From Clostridia bacterium (lineage in GTDB: Bacteria > Bacillota > Clostridia > DUPQ01), in NCBI GenBank assembly GCA_028690885.1, contig JAQVAJ010000001.1, positions 1-37,481 on the forward strand: 37,481 nt of DNA. The letters run 5' to 3'. Positions 1-9,426 of this stretch are shown here, piece after piece. A program made the translations under genes and the position numbers. Positions within the stretch are counted from its first letter, which is position 1. Every line of letters starts with the position of its first letter. The notes beneath the pieces were generated by a model that was given only the letters and a program-made list of their open reading frames with translations, was not told where the DNA came from and did no database searches.

Positions 1-1034
1 TAGCTTCAAGATACAGGATTATTGATTTTATTTTATCATCAATGGTCAATTCAGGAATAACTAATGTTGGAATAATAACTCAGAAAAACTACAAATCACT
101 AATGGATCATCTTGGTACAGGAAAAGAATGGGACCTTAACAGGAAAATAGGCGGATTGCTTCTGATACCGCCATTCTCTTCAAGAGATACAATGAGCAAT
201 GAGAATGGAGATTTGTCTGACCTGGCAGGAGCTCTGGATTTTTTAGAAAAGTCACCTCAAAAATATGTTGTACTTTCTAAAAGCCATTTGATTTGTAATT
301 TGAATTTTGATGATGCATTTGAAAAACATGTTAATACTAACTCTATTGTTACAATTTTCTATCAGAATCTTGAACCAAGAGGTGAGGTAAGCGGATTGAA
401 GAACAGGTTCTTCTTAAATCTCGATGAAGATGACAGAGTTAATCAGATTAAGGCTTATTCCTCTACTAATCTTAGTAACAAGATATCACTTGACATATAT
501 ATAATTAATAAGGAGTTTTTAATATATCTAATTCGAGATGGATTAGCATCTGGGGAAAAAGGGTCTCTAAGTGAGATACTGTCTAAAAGAGTAGATCACA
601 TGAGAATGACCGGTTATATCGCAAAGGATTTTGTTGCAAGAATTGATTCCATTAAAACCTTTTATCAGGCAAATATGGTTATACTGAATAAGGATATCAG
701 GGAGAGACTATTTTTCAGACCTGGAAGGATTTATACGAAAGTAAAAGATGAAGCACCAACTAAATATATGGATTCTGCAGTAGTTAAAAACTCTTTAATA
801 GCAGATGGATGTGTTATAAACGGATATGTTGAAAACAGCATAATATTTAGAGGTGTCAAAATCGAAAAAGGAGCAAAAGTTATAAATTCGATAATAATGC
901 AGAACTCAGAAGTTATGGAAGATGCGATATTGGAACATGTCATTCTTGATAAGGAAGTCATTATTAGAAAAGATATCAGACTTACAGGGCAACAGTCATA
1001 TCTTGTATTGATTAACAAAGGAGCGATTGTGTAA
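1..1034 (+). CDS. glgD: GlgD, ADP-glucose pyrophosphorylase-like subunit (5' end cut by window)
   Basis: Glucose-1-phosphate adenylyltransferase paralogue GlgD, which works with GlgC to make ADP-glucose for glycogen synthesis in the cytosol. The frame is open to the left edge. Codons from position 3 read ASRYRIIDFILSS before the first ATG at 42, and this matches the conserved RYRxIDFxLSNMVNSGI block of the family, so the ATG at 42 is internal and the true N-terminus lies outside. The N-terminal nucleotidyltransferase-like domain is followed by a C-terminal left-handed beta-helix, seen as short repeats such as SAVVKNSLIADGCVI and NSIIFRGVKIEKGA (about residues 245-300 counted from 42). In many Firmicutes glgC lies directly upstream of glgD; that gene would be outside the window. 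The stop overlaps the glgA start by one base. GlgD is usually regarded as weakly catalytic or regulatory; I infer the same here. Confidence 0.93.
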   Translation, partial: ASRYRIIDFILSSMVNSGITNVGIITQKNYKSLMDHLGTGKEWDLNRKIGGLLLIPPFSSRDTMSNENGDLSDLAGALDFLEKSPQKYVVLSKSHLICNLNFDDAFEKHVNTNSIVTIFYQNLEPRGEVSGLKNRFFLNLDEDDRVNQIKAYSSTNLSNKISLDIYIINKEFLIYLIRDGLASGEKGSLSEILSKRVDHMRMTGYIAKDFVARIDSIKTFYQANMVILNKDIRERLFFRPGRIYTKVKDEAPTKYMDSAVVKNSLIADGCVINGYVENSIIFRGVKIEKGAKVINSIIMQNSEVMEDAILEHVILDKEVIIRKDIRLTGQQSYLVLINKGAIV

Positions 1035-2479
1035 TGAAAATTTTATATGTATCAACTGAAGGAACACCTTTTGCAAAGGCTGGAGGATTAGCTGATGTCA
1101 TTGGAGCTCTGCCGTATTCTGTAGCTGCGAAAGGGCACGAAACAGCGATAATTCTACCATACTATAAAAGCATTAGAGATAAATGGAAATATGAAGCGAA
1201 GTTTCTTACTAGTACCATTGTAACTGTTGGATGGAGAAAACAGTATGCTGGAATACTAACCTTAAAACATAAAGGAATCACCATATATTTTATTGATAAT
1301 GAATTTTATTTTGGTTCCGATAAAATATACAGTTATGGCGATTATGAAGCGGAAAGAATGGCTTTTTTCAACAGAGCTGTTTTAGAATCACTTAAACTTA
1401 TTAATAAATCATATGATATCCTGCATCTTAATGACTGGCAGACTGCTATGATAGCTCTGTTACTTAAGGACCAGTATATAAAGAATCCAGTCTATAATGG
1501 CTTCTACGATAACTTAAGGACTGTTTTCACTATACATAATTTAAAGTATCAGGGAATTTATGAGTCCTCTGTTCTTCCTGACCTTTTTAATTTATCAATG
1601 GATTATGCAGTAATAGACAAACTAGAATTTTTTGGAAGAATCAATTTTATGAAAGCAGGGCTTATCTATTCAGATAAGATAACTACAGTCAGCAATACAT
1701 ATAAAGAAGAGATAAGAAATCCATTTTTTGGAGAGAATTTAGATGGTGTTATAAATCAAAGGAATCTGGACCTTTATGGAATCGTTAATGGTCTTGATGA
1801 AGAAGAATATGATCCTAAAACTGACAAGTTCATTTATCAGACTTTTGGTATAAGGGATATCGAAAAAAAGAATACCAACAAAATGATGCTACAAAAACAG
1901 CTAGACCTTGATGTTAATGAAAAGATACCGATAATTGCTATGATATCCAGACTGGTTTCTCAAAAGGGCTTGGATCTGGTGAGAAGAGTATTTGATGACA
2001 TTATGTCTTTTAATGTTCAATTTGTTGTTCTTGGTACTGGTGAGGAACAATATGAGCAGTTTTTCCAATCTACACATGCAAGATATTACGGCAAGGTAGC
2101 ATCTGTTATCAGATTTGATGAACAGATGGCGAGAAAAATATATGCTGGTGCTGATATGTTCCTAATGCCTTCATTATCAGAACCTTGCGGAATAAGCCAG
2201 CTTATTGCAATGAAGTACGGTACTGTACCTATTGTTAGAGCGGTCGGAGGCTTGAGAGATACTGTAATTCAATATGACCCGCAGAAAGACACAGGAAACG
2301 GATATCTTTTCCAAAACTATAATGCTCATGAGATGGCTCATACAATATATCTTGCATGCCAGACATATAAAGATAAGGAGAAATGGACAAAACTTGCAAA
2401 AAGGGCTATGAAAACGAATTTTTCATGGGATACAGCAGCACAACAATATATTACGGTTTATGAAAGGGCTTTGGCATAA
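1034..2479 (+). CDS. glgA: Glycogen synthase (ADP-glucose type, GT5)
   Basis: Transfers glucose from ADP-glucose to the non-reducing end of alpha-1,4-glucan. At 481 residues it has the normal length of bacterial GlgA. The N-terminal KxGGL motif (Lys15, KAGGLADVIGALP) binds ADP-glucose. The C-terminal GT-B half carries SLSEPCGISQL (Glu383) and the following GTVPIVRAVGGLRDTV, typical of GT5. The ATG overlaps the glgD stop by one base and is preceded by AAAGGAG at 1018-1024, so the two genes are translationally coupled in one operon. The next gene starts two bases after the stop. Confidence 0.97.
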   Translation: MKILYVSTEGTPFAKAGGLADVIGALPYSVAAKGHETAIILPYYKSIRDKWKYEAKFLTSTIVTVGWRKQYAGILTLKHKGITIYFIDNEFYFGSDKIYSYGDYEAERMAFFNRAVLESLKLINKSYDILHLNDWQTAMIALLLKDQYIKNPVYNGFYDNLRTVFTIHNLKYQGIYESSVLPDLFNLSMDYAVIDKLEFFGRINFMKAGLIYSDKITTVSNTYKEEIRNPFFGENLDGVINQRNLDLYGIVNGLDEEEYDPKTDKFIYQTFGIRDIEKKNTNKMMLQKQLDLDVNEKIPIIAMISRLVSQKGLDLVRRVFDDIMSFNVQFVVLGTGEEQYEQFFQSTHARYYGKVASVIRFDEQMARKIYAGADMFLMPSLSEPCGISQLIAMKYGTVPIVRAVGGLRDTVIQYDPQKDTGNGYLFQNYNAHEMAHTIYLACQTYKDKEKWTKLAKRAMKTNFSWDTAAQQYITVYERALA

Positions 2480-2481
2480 CT

Positions 2482-3357
2482 ATGAAGTTTGGTATTTATT
2501 ATGCTTTCTGGGAAAAACAGTGGGGAGCAGATTATGAAGGATATATAAAAAAAGCAGCAAATCTTGGATTCGATATATTAGAAATATCCTGTGCTTCCTT
2601 GGATGAGGTTTCAAGTGATGATGTCAAAGCTCTGTATGAAGCCAAAGAGAAATACAAAATTAGCCTTACAGCCGGTTATGGTCCAAAGCCTACTCAGAAT
2701 ATTGCATCAGAAGATTCTAAAGTAGTAAATAACACGCTGCATTTCTGGGAAAAGGTTTTCAAAGTATTAAAAGCTTTGGATATTGATACAGTCGGAGGAG
2801 GTTTATATTACTATTGGCCTGTAGATTACACTAAACAGATAAATAAACCAAGTGACTGGGAACGTTCAGTCAAGGGAGTTTCAAAGTTGGCAGATCTAGC
2901 TGCTGATTACAATATTAATATTTGTATGGAGTCTCTAAATAGACATGAGGGATTTTTAATAAATACTGCTTTAGAATGCGTATCTTTCGTAAAGCAAGTT
3001 GGCAAAAAAAATGTAAAAGCAATGCTGGACACTTATCATATGAATATGGAAGAAGATGATATGAGAGAAGCTATACTGCAGACAAAAGGTTATTTAGGTC
3101 ATTTTCATGTTGGCGAGAATAATAGAAGGCTTCCTGGACAGGGGAAAATAATAAACTGGCTTGAGATCGCGAAAGCATTAAAGAATATAGATTATAGCGG
3201 TGCTGTTGTAATGGAGCCTTTTGTGCTTACAGGAGGCAAAGTGGGAAACGATATAAAGATATGGCGAGATATGTCAGATAATGCTACTGGCGAAATGCTG
3301 GATATTCAGGCAGCTGAATCTGTCTCATTTCTTAAAGAGATATTCAAAAAAGCATGA
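2482..3357 (+). CDS. D-allulose/D-tagatose 3-epimerase-like sugar isomerase
   Basis: TIM-barrel protein of the sugar phosphate isomerase/epimerase (AP endonuclease 2) superfamily, 291 residues. It resembles D-psicose (D-allulose) 3-epimerases throughout: an N-terminal GIYYAFWEKQW block, LYYYWPVDYTK (108-118), NRHEGFLINTA and VVMEPFV. The metal ligands known for that family are all in place: Glu150, Asp183, His209 and Glu245, with Arg215 in the sugar-binding loop. The expected reaction is C3 epimerisation of a free ketohexose such as fructose/allulose, with Mn2+ or Co2+. It follows glgA by two bases, so it is probably cotranscribed with the glycogen synthesis genes, which is not an obvious partnership. 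A related ketose or an unknown polyol-pathway substrate is also possible. The family call is firm; the substrate is inferred. Confidence 0.85.
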   Translation: MKFGIYYAFWEKQWGADYEGYIKKAANLGFDILEISCASLDEVSSDDVKALYEAKEKYKISLTAGYGPKPTQNIASEDSKVVNNTLHFWEKVFKVLKALDIDTVGGGLYYYWPVDYTKQINKPSDWERSVKGVSKLADLAADYNINICMESLNRHEGFLINTALECVSFVKQVGKKNVKAMLDTYHMNMEEDDMREAILQTKGYLGHFHVGENNRRLPGQGKIINWLEIAKALKNIDYSGAVVMEPFVLTGGKVGNDIKIWRDMSDNATGEMLDIQAAESVSFLKEIFKKA

Positions 3358-3362
3358 AATAG

Positions 3363-3391
3363 TTGCTAAATAAAAATCTTTTTCGTATAAT
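3363..3391 (+). promoter_or_regulatory. Sigma-A-type promoter for glgP
   Basis: TTGCTA at 3363-3368 and a perfect TATAAT at 3386-3391 are separated by 17 bases. Transcription should start near 3398, just ahead of the AAGGAG ribosome binding site at 3404-3409. The degradative half of the cluster can therefore be transcribed apart from glgD-glgA. No terminator is visible between the epimerase stop (3357) and this promoter, so read-through is also likely. Confidence 0.7.
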
Positions 3392-3418
3392 ATCAGATTG
3401 GTGAAGGAGTACCCTTAT

Positions 3419-5851
3419 TTGAAAAAAACATTAAATAGTGAAAATACAGTAATAAAAGAAATAAGTGAAACATTAAACAGAACATTCGGTAAATCCATTG
3501 AAACAGCCAGCCAAAGTCAGATTTATAAGGCATTTGCAATAACGGTTAAAAATGAGATAATGCAGAAGTGGGCTGCTTCAGAAAGAAAACCTGATAAAAA
3601 ACAGGTTTATTATCTTTCCATAGAGTTTTTAATGGGTAGAGCATTATCTAATAATATATTGAACATCGGTAGATATGATGAATATCTACAGGCATGTAAA
3701 GAACTGGGATTGGATTTTATGTCAATTGTATCATCTGAACCTGATGCAGGACTTGGCAATGGGGGATTAGGACGTTTAGCGGCCTGTTTTATCGACTCTT
3801 TAGCAACACTGGATCTTCCTGCACAAGGATGCGGTATAAGATATGAGTATGGATTGTTTAAGCAGAAGATAATTGACGGTTATCAGGTTGAGTATCCTGA
3901 TGCATGGCTTGAAGATGGAAATGTCTGGGAGGTTGAAAGACCAGAGGAAAAAATGGAAGTCCATTTTGGAGGACAGATATTAGAATCATGGGAAGGTGAC
4001 AAATTGAGATTTGTCCATAGTGATTATACTACAGTACTAGCCGTTCCATATGATATGCCTATAATTGGATATATGAATGACAGGGTTAATTCTTTAAGGC
4101 TCTGGAAAGCAGTATCTCCAAAGCACCTAGATATGGTCAGCTTCAATAAAGGAGAGTATCTTAAGGCAGTAGAAGAAAGAGAAATGGCAGAAGTGCTTTC
4201 ACATATCTTATATCCAGAAGACAGACATTATGAAGGGAAATCTTTAAGACTGAAACAGCACTATTTCTTTGTTTCTGCAACCTGTCAGATGATAGTATCT
4301 AAATTTTTAAAAACCAATCAACCTATTGAAAAACTGCCTCAAACCGCAGTAATTCATATTAATGACACACATCCTGCGTTAGCAATCCCTGAGCTTATGA
4401 GGATATTAATGGATGAACAGGGATTAGGATGGGAGCAAGCTTGGGAAATAACCTCAAGAATGTTTGCATATACTAATCACACGATAATGGCTGAAGCTTT
4501 AGAAAAATGGCCAGAGAATCTTTTCATGCAGGTACTGCCAAGAATATACAGTATAGTTAAAGAGATTAATGAGCGTTTCTGTTCAATGATTTATAAGGAT
4601 TTTCCTGAGAAAAGAAATGATATTCACAAAATGGCAATAATTGCATACGGTCAAATAGCTATGGCTCCATTATGTATAGCAGGGGCATATTCGATAAACG
4701 GAGTATCACAACTTCATTCAAATATAATAAAAGAAGATACATTCAAAGATTATGCTGACATATTTAAGGATAAGTTTACAAATGTAACTAATGGAGTTAC
4801 ACATAGAAGATGGCTTATGTTATCTAATAAGGATTTATCTGATCTGATTACATCTAAAATAGGTAAAGAGTGGATTAGTGACACAATGAAACTTAAGAAA
4901 CTTGAAGAGTATGCTGACAATAAGGATTTTTCAGATAAGTTTGATAAGATAAAAAGAAATAACAAAAAGAAGCTTGCTGAATATATTAGAAACACTACAG
5001 GTATAGCTGTAAGTGAAGACTCTATATTTGACGTTCAGGCAAAAAGGCTCCATGAATATAAAAGGCAGTTGATGAATATCATAAGGATACTATACAACTA
5101 TATAGAAATAATTGAAGATCCTGATAAATACAGAGAAGCCAGACCTATAACATGTATATTTGCTGCGAAAGCAGCGCCAGGATATAACAGAGCGAAAACT
5201 ATAATTAAGCTAATTAATGATGTAGCAAATCTTGTTAATAATGATACTAGGATAATGGATAAGATTAAGGTTGTCTTTCTTGAGAATTATTCAGTTTCAT
5301 TAGCACAGATGATATTTCCTGCAAGTGACATATCAGAACAGATTTCAACTGCCTCTAAAGAAGCGAGCGGGACTGGAAACATGAAATTTATGCTTAATGG
5401 TGCATTAACACTTGGTACTCTGGATGGTGCAAATGTAGAAATACATGAAAGTGTCGGTGATGAAAACATATACATTTTCGGATTTGATTCAAAAACTGTA
5501 CAGCAGATTTACGAAACAGGATTGTATGATCCTAGAATATATTTAAATGAGGATCCGAAACTTAAAAAAGCATTGGATATGCTTATAGACGGATCTATAA
5601 ATTCTGAAAGGCTTAACCTGTATAAAGAGATATATGATTCTTTGCTTTCATGTAGATCATCAATGAGCGATCAGTATCTTATCATGGGTGATTTCAAATC
5701 ATATAAAGAAACGCATGACAAAATGGTTGCTGATTATGAAGACAGAAACAGCTGGAATAAAAAGGCTATTATAAATGTGGCAAATGCCGGAAGATTCTCA
5801 TCAGATATTAGTATTGCAAATTATAATAAACGGATTTGGAAACTTAAATAA
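3419..5851 (+). CDS. glgP: Glycogen/maltodextrin phosphorylase (GT35)
   Basis: Phosphorolyses terminal alpha-1,4-linked glucose of glycogen to glucose-1-phosphate with a PLP cofactor. The PLP lysine is in EASGTGNMKFMLNGAL (Lys656 from this start), followed by the invariant TLGTLDGANVEI. Other family blocks are YYLSIEFLMGRAL, GNGGLGRLAACFIDSLA and VIHINDTHPAL. I chose TTG at 3419: AAGGAG (3404-3409) sits nine bases before it and downstream of the predicted transcription start. In-frame TTG at 3398 and GTG at 3401 lie at or upstream of that start point and have no ribosome binding site. The protein is 810 residues, the usual length. Its stop overlaps the next start by one base, so debranching/amylase activity is coupled to phosphorolysis. 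Confidence 0.96.
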   Translation: MKKTLNSENTVIKEISETLNRTFGKSIETASQSQIYKAFAITVKNEIMQKWAASERKPDKKQVYYLSIEFLMGRALSNNILNIGRYDEYLQACKELGLDFMSIVSSEPDAGLGNGGLGRLAACFIDSLATLDLPAQGCGIRYEYGLFKQKIIDGYQVEYPDAWLEDGNVWEVERPEEKMEVHFGGQILESWEGDKLRFVHSDYTTVLAVPYDMPIIGYMNDRVNSLRLWKAVSPKHLDMVSFNKGEYLKAVEEREMAEVLSHILYPEDRHYEGKSLRLKQHYFFVSATCQMIVSKFLKTNQPIEKLPQTAVIHINDTHPALAIPELMRILMDEQGLGWEQAWEITSRMFAYTNHTIMAEALEKWPENLFMQVLPRIYSIVKEINERFCSMIYKDFPEKRNDIHKMAIIAYGQIAMAPLCIAGAYSINGVSQLHSNIIKEDTFKDYADIFKDKFTNVTNGVTHRRWLMLSNKDLSDLITSKIGKEWISDTMKLKKLEEYADNKDFSDKFDKIKRNNKKKLAEYIRNTTGIAVSEDSIFDVQAKRLHEYKRQLMNIIRILYNYIEIIEDPDKYREARPITCIFAAKAAPGYNRAKTIIKLINDVANLVNNDTRIMDKIKVVFLENYSVSLAQMIFPASDISEQISTASKEASGTGNMKFMLNGALTLGTLDGANVEIHESVGDENIYIFGFDSKTVQQIYETGLYDPRIYLNEDPKLKKALDMLIDGSINSERLNLYKEIYDSLLSCRSSMSDQYLIMGDFKSYKETHDKMVADYEDRNSWNKKAIINVANAGRFSSDISIANYNKRIWKLK

Positions 5852-7590
5852 TGCTCGAAATTTTTTACAATAGCAGGGATACTGTATATAAATCTATATT
5901 TGGAGCTGTGCAGTGTGCTACATTGATTAAATTCAGAATTGATGTAAGATGTGATGCTCCTGTCAAAGCAGCCATCATAATTAACCACATAAGTCATGAA
6001 ATGCAGATAGACAGTCTTACTGGGGATCTATCTGTTTTTACATTATCATTGCATTCATTGCACAAACCAGGCTTGATGTATTATCATTTTGAAGTATCAA
6101 CCCCTTACCATACCGTTTATTATGGTAATGATATGGATATGTTACAGGGTATAGGAAAAAAATACGATAAAAAGCCTTTGGACTATCAAATAACAGTATA
6201 TGACAAATTTAATACTCCTGATTGGATTAAAGGAAGAGTCATGTATCAGATTTTTCCTGACAGATTCTATAAAGAAAATATAAAGCAAAGTCCGTACTGG
6301 GACCGCTATTTTCATGAAAGTTGGTATGAAGACCCGTATATAGAAGATGATTTTAAAAGCGGTACTATGGAGTGTTCCGACTTCTTTGGAGGGAATTTAG
6401 ATGGAATTATTAAGAAACTGGATTATATAAAATCATTAGGAGTTGGAGTAATTTATCTTAATCCAATATATCTGGCTTATTCAAATCATAGATATGATGT
6501 AGCAGACTACATGTCAGTAGATGATACTTTAGGTGAAGAGAACGATTTGAGAATATTATGTGAAGAAGCTAAAAAAAGAGATATATACATTATTCTTGAT
6601 ATGGTATTTTCGCATACTGGTAGTGACAGTGTGTATTTTAATAAAAATATGACATTTGGATATCAGGGTGCTTTTAATGACAAGCAATCTGAGTATAGAA
6701 GCTGGTACGTCTTTAAAAAAGATAATACATATGAATCATGGTGGGGAATTGAAACTTTACCAAATACTATTGAAACAAATCCGTCATTTATGAGTCACAC
6801 ATTATCTTCTCTTGAAAAATGGATGAATCTTGGTATAAAAGGATTTAGGCTTGATGTCGCAGATGAACTTCCTGATGAATATATTAAAGCATTAAGAAGT
6901 AAAATTAAAAGTATAGATAACCAATCAGTATTAATAGGAGAAGTATGGGAAGATGCATCAAACAAGTCAAGTTATGGCAAAAAACGGGAGTATCTGTATG
7001 GATATGAATTGGATTCAGTCATGAATTACCCTTACAGGGATGCCCTTATAAACTATACTTTAGGCAAAATAGATGCGAAAACTTTTTGTAGAAAAATTGA
7101 AATAATTCGTGAGAACTATCCTAAGCAGGTATATGAATGTCTTATGAATATGCTAAGTACACATGATGTTTCCAGAATACTTTCTGTACTAGGAGGAAAA
7201 TCAGATTTTGAAAATATACCGAGAAATCAGCAAAAGAATATTTATCTAAATAAGGAGGAATATGAAATTGCTGTTAAGCGTTTGAATTTTATCATATCTC
7301 TTCTTATATGTCTTCCAGGAGTTCCGACAATTTATTATGCAGATGAAGCAGGCAGTCAAGGGTTAAAAGACCCTTTTAACCGAAGGACGTATCCATGGGG
7401 TAAAGAAGATTTAAGAATTTTTGAGATTTATAAAGGTTTCCTTAATCAAAGAAGTTCGAATGAACTGCTTAGATATGGGACATTCTCTATATCGGAAAAA
7501 GAAGATAATATTCTTATCAAAAGAGAATATGGTCAAGAAGTAAGTACTTTCATTTTCAATAACACCAAATTGTCATATATAAAGATATAA
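5851..7590 (+). CDS. GH13 alpha-glycosidase, neopullulanase/cyclomaltodextrinase-like
   Basis: Glycoside hydrolase family 13 enzyme, 579 residues, close to the size of neopullulanases and cyclomaltodextrinases. Residues 1 to about 120 form a beta-rich N-terminal domain like CBM34, which suggests the N-domain-swapped intracellular group. The four GH13 regions are visible: DMVFSH (Asp250-His255), GFRLDVADE (nucleophile Asp335), LIGEVWED (acid/base Glu364) and STHDVSR (Asp439). There is no signal peptide, so it should act in the cytosol on branched or cyclic maltodextrins left by GlgP. The C-terminal beta domain looks short, ending soon after residue 560. An alpha-amylase or debranching function is the main alternative. 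It is translationally coupled to glgP. Confidence 0.9.
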   Translation: MLEIFYNSRDTVYKSIFGAVQCATLIKFRIDVRCDAPVKAAIIINHISHEMQIDSLTGDLSVFTLSLHSLHKPGLMYYHFEVSTPYHTVYYGNDMDMLQGIGKKYDKKPLDYQITVYDKFNTPDWIKGRVMYQIFPDRFYKENIKQSPYWDRYFHESWYEDPYIEDDFKSGTMECSDFFGGNLDGIIKKLDYIKSLGVGVIYLNPIYLAYSNHRYDVADYMSVDDTLGEENDLRILCEEAKKRDIYIILDMVFSHTGSDSVYFNKNMTFGYQGAFNDKQSEYRSWYVFKKDNTYESWWGIETLPNTIETNPSFMSHTLSSLEKWMNLGIKGFRLDVADELPDEYIKALRSKIKSIDNQSVLIGEVWEDASNKSSYGKKREYLYGYELDSVMNYPYRDALINYTLGKIDAKTFCRKIEIIRENYPKQVYECLMNMLSTHDVSRILSVLGGKSDFENIPRNQQKNIYLNKEEYEIAVKRLNFIISLLICLPGVPTIYYADEAGSQGLKDPFNRRTYPWGKEDLRIFEIYKGFLNQRSSNELLRYGTFSISEKEDNILIKREYGQEVSTFIFNNTKLSYIKI

Positions 7591-7598
7591 CACAGTTT

Positions 7599-7628
7599 TT
7601 GATGTTGTACAGTATTACTATGTATGAT
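7599..7628 (+). promoter_or_regulatory. Possible promoter for the GH4 gene
   Basis: TTGATG (7599-7604) and TATGAT (7623-7628) are 18 bases apart in the 71-base gap before the GH4 start. The match is reasonable but not strong. No terminator separates this gene from the GH13 gene upstream. Confidence 0.4.
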
Positions 7629-7661
7629 AGCATTTAACCAGATTTATGAAGGGAGATTATT

Positions 7662-8990
7662 ATGAGCAAAATAACTTTTATGGGGGCAGGTAGTTCTGTA
7701 TTTGTAAAAAACGTAATAGGTGACTGTATGTGTACGCCTGTTTTAGCTGATTCAGAGTTTGCATTGTATGATATTGATGAACAACGATTAAATGATTCAA
7801 AACTTCTTGTTGATACTCTTAATAACAATATTAATAATAACAAGGCTACTATTAAGTCTTATCTTGGAGTAGAAAACAGAAAAGACGCACTAAGAGATGC
7901 TGATTTTATCGTTAATGCAATTCAGGTAGGTGGATATGAACCATGTACTGTAATTGATTTCGAGATACCAAAAAAATATGGAATTAATCAGACCATTGCT
8001 GATACTTTGGGAATTGGCGGGATTATGAGAGCATTGAGGACTATTCCAGTTATGAAAGAGTTTGCTACTGATATCGAGCAGGTATGTCCTAACGCTTTAT
8101 TATTGAATTACACTAATCCAATGTCAATGTTGGCAGGATATATGCAAAGATATACAAAGGTTAAAACTGTCGGTTTATGCCATTCAGTACAGGTATGCTC
8201 TGAAGCTGTACTAAACGGAGTTGGAATGCAAGACAAACTTGAAGGCAGAGTAGATTTTATTGCAGGAATTAATCATATGGGCTGGCTTCTTGATATAAAA
8301 GATAAGGATGGAAATGATCTTTATCCTGAAATTAGAAAAAAAGCTGCTATTAAGAACAAAACAGAAAAGCACAAAGATATGGTAAGGTTTGAGTATATAA
8401 AACATCTTGGGTACTACTGTACTGAATCAAGTGAGCATAATGCTGAGTACAACCCTTGGTTTATAAAACCTAATTATCCAGAATTAATTGAAAAATTTAA
8501 TATTCCGCTGGATGAATATCCCAGACGCTGCAGAAAACAAATTAGCAGATGGGCTGAACAAAAACAAGAACTTTTAAATAATGGCAGGATAGACCATGAA
8601 AGAAGCAGGGAATATGCATCATACATAATGGAAGCAGTAGTAACAAACAAACCATTTAAAATTGGCGGTAATGTAATGAATACAGGATTAATTGAGAATC
8701 TGCCTGCTGATGCATGTGTTGAGGTTCCATGTATGATAGATGGGAACGGAATAAATCCATGTCATGTAGGCAGGCTTCCTGTGCAGTTAGCTGCAATGAA
8801 TATGACTAATATAAATGTTCATCTTCTAACAATTCAAGCTGCGATAACAAAGAAGAGAGAAGACATATATAGGGCTGTAATGCTTGAACCTAGATGTGCA
8901 GCTATTTTGTCTGTGGATGATATTATAAAGATGGTAGATGAGTTAATTGAAGCACATCAGAGAGTTGGATTTATGACTGAATATAAATAA
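7662..8990 (+). CDS. GH4 NAD/Mn-dependent alpha-glucosidase/alpha-galactosidase
   Basis: Family 4 glycosidase, 442 residues, of the MelA/AglA branch. These enzymes bind NAD+ and Mn2+ and hydrolyse alpha-glycosides by transient oxidation at C3. The N-terminal Rossmann motif ITFMGAGSSVF and the metal-ligand motifs GLCHSVQ (Cys173) and GINHMGW (His205) are present; CHSV is the form found in MelA-like alpha-galactosidases and alpha-glucosidases. Asn152 (NYTNP) and the TESSEHNAEY block also fit this branch. A ribosome binding site, GAAGGGAG, precedes the ATG. The neighbouring glycogen genes favour action on maltose or maltodextrin, but sequence alone does not separate glucosidase from galactosidase. 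Confidence 0.88.
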   Translation: MSKITFMGAGSSVFVKNVIGDCMCTPVLADSEFALYDIDEQRLNDSKLLVDTLNNNINNNKATIKSYLGVENRKDALRDADFIVNAIQVGGYEPCTVIDFEIPKKYGINQTIADTLGIGGIMRALRTIPVMKEFATDIEQVCPNALLLNYTNPMSMLAGYMQRYTKVKTVGLCHSVQVCSEAVLNGVGMQDKLEGRVDFIAGINHMGWLLDIKDKDGNDLYPEIRKKAAIKNKTEKHKDMVRFEYIKHLGYYCTESSEHNAEYNPWFIKPNYPELIEKFNIPLDEYPRRCRKQISRWAEQKQELLNNGRIDHERSREYASYIMEAVVTNKPFKIGGNVMNTGLIENLPADACVEVPCMIDGNGINPCHVGRLPVQLAAMNMTNINVHLLTIQAAITKKREDIYRAVMLEPRCAAILSVDDIIKMVDELIEAHQRVGFMTEYK

Positions 8991-9005
8991 TCCATCTTTA
9001 TATCA

Positions 9006-9034
9006 TTGACTTAAGTTGCGTTTTATTATATATT
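9006..9034 (+). promoter_or_regulatory. Sigma-A-type promoter for the decarboxylase subunit pair
   Basis: TTGACT at 9006-9011 and TATATT at 9029-9034 are separated by 17 bases. A strong GGAGGTG ribosome binding site follows at 9052-9058, four bases before the ATG at 9063. This should begin a two-gene transcript that ends at the terminator at 10651-10678. Confidence 0.7.
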
Positions 9035-9062
9035 TATTGAGATAGCGAATTGGAGGTGGACC

Positions 9063-9413
9063 ATGGAAAATGCATTATTACAGACTATAACAGGATTCCT
9101 TGTAGTAATTATAGGGATGCTCATATTGACAGCTGTTATAATCTTATTTTCAAAATTAATGGGTAAGAATAGCACTAACAAAACAGCTGTAGTCAAACAA
9201 GTTGAAAAGCCTGTTACACCTGTTGCTGAGATATATGCAGATTCTGATGATGAAGAAGAAATTGCAGCTGTATTAGCATGTATAGAAACATACCTTCAGC
9301 AGAATAATATAAAGAATGTTTGTAAAATAGTGGTTAGACCTTTAGTTAGAACAGTATCTTCGTCATCTTGGAGTCAAGCTGGCAGGATGAATCTTGTAAA
9401 TAAGAAAATTTAG
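9063..9413 (+). CDS. OadG/GcdD-like small membrane subunit of a Na+-pumping decarboxylase
   Basis: Small protein of 116 residues with one N-terminal membrane segment (about residues 8-33), a charged acidic linker (YADSDDEEEIAAVL) and a C-terminal tail containing SSSWSQAGRMN. This layout matches the gamma subunit of oxaloacetate decarboxylase and the delta subunit of glutaconyl-CoA or methylmalonyl-CoA decarboxylase. The subunit anchors the biotin carboxyltransferase to the membrane beta subunit. It is followed 13 bases later by the beta subunit. The carboxyltransferase and biotin carrier are not in this window, so the substrate cannot be assigned from context. Confidence 0.85.
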   Translation: MENALLQTITGFLVVIIGMLILTAVIILFSKLMGKNSTNKTAVVKQVEKPVTPVAEIYADSDDEEEIAAVLACIETYLQQNNIKNVCKIVVRPLVRTVSSSSWSQAGRMNLVNKKI

Positions 9414-9426
9414 GGCAGGTGTAAAT

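Noticed and set aside
3398..3418. Upstream TTG or GTG start for glgP giving seven or six extra residues
   Set aside because: These codons lie at the predicted transcription start and overlap the ribosome binding site that serves the TTG at 3419.
8981..9003. ATATAAA...TTTATAT inverted repeat after the GH4 gene, considered as a terminator
   Set aside because: The stem is only A-T pairs with a nine-base loop and no T run, so it is not stable enough to support a call.
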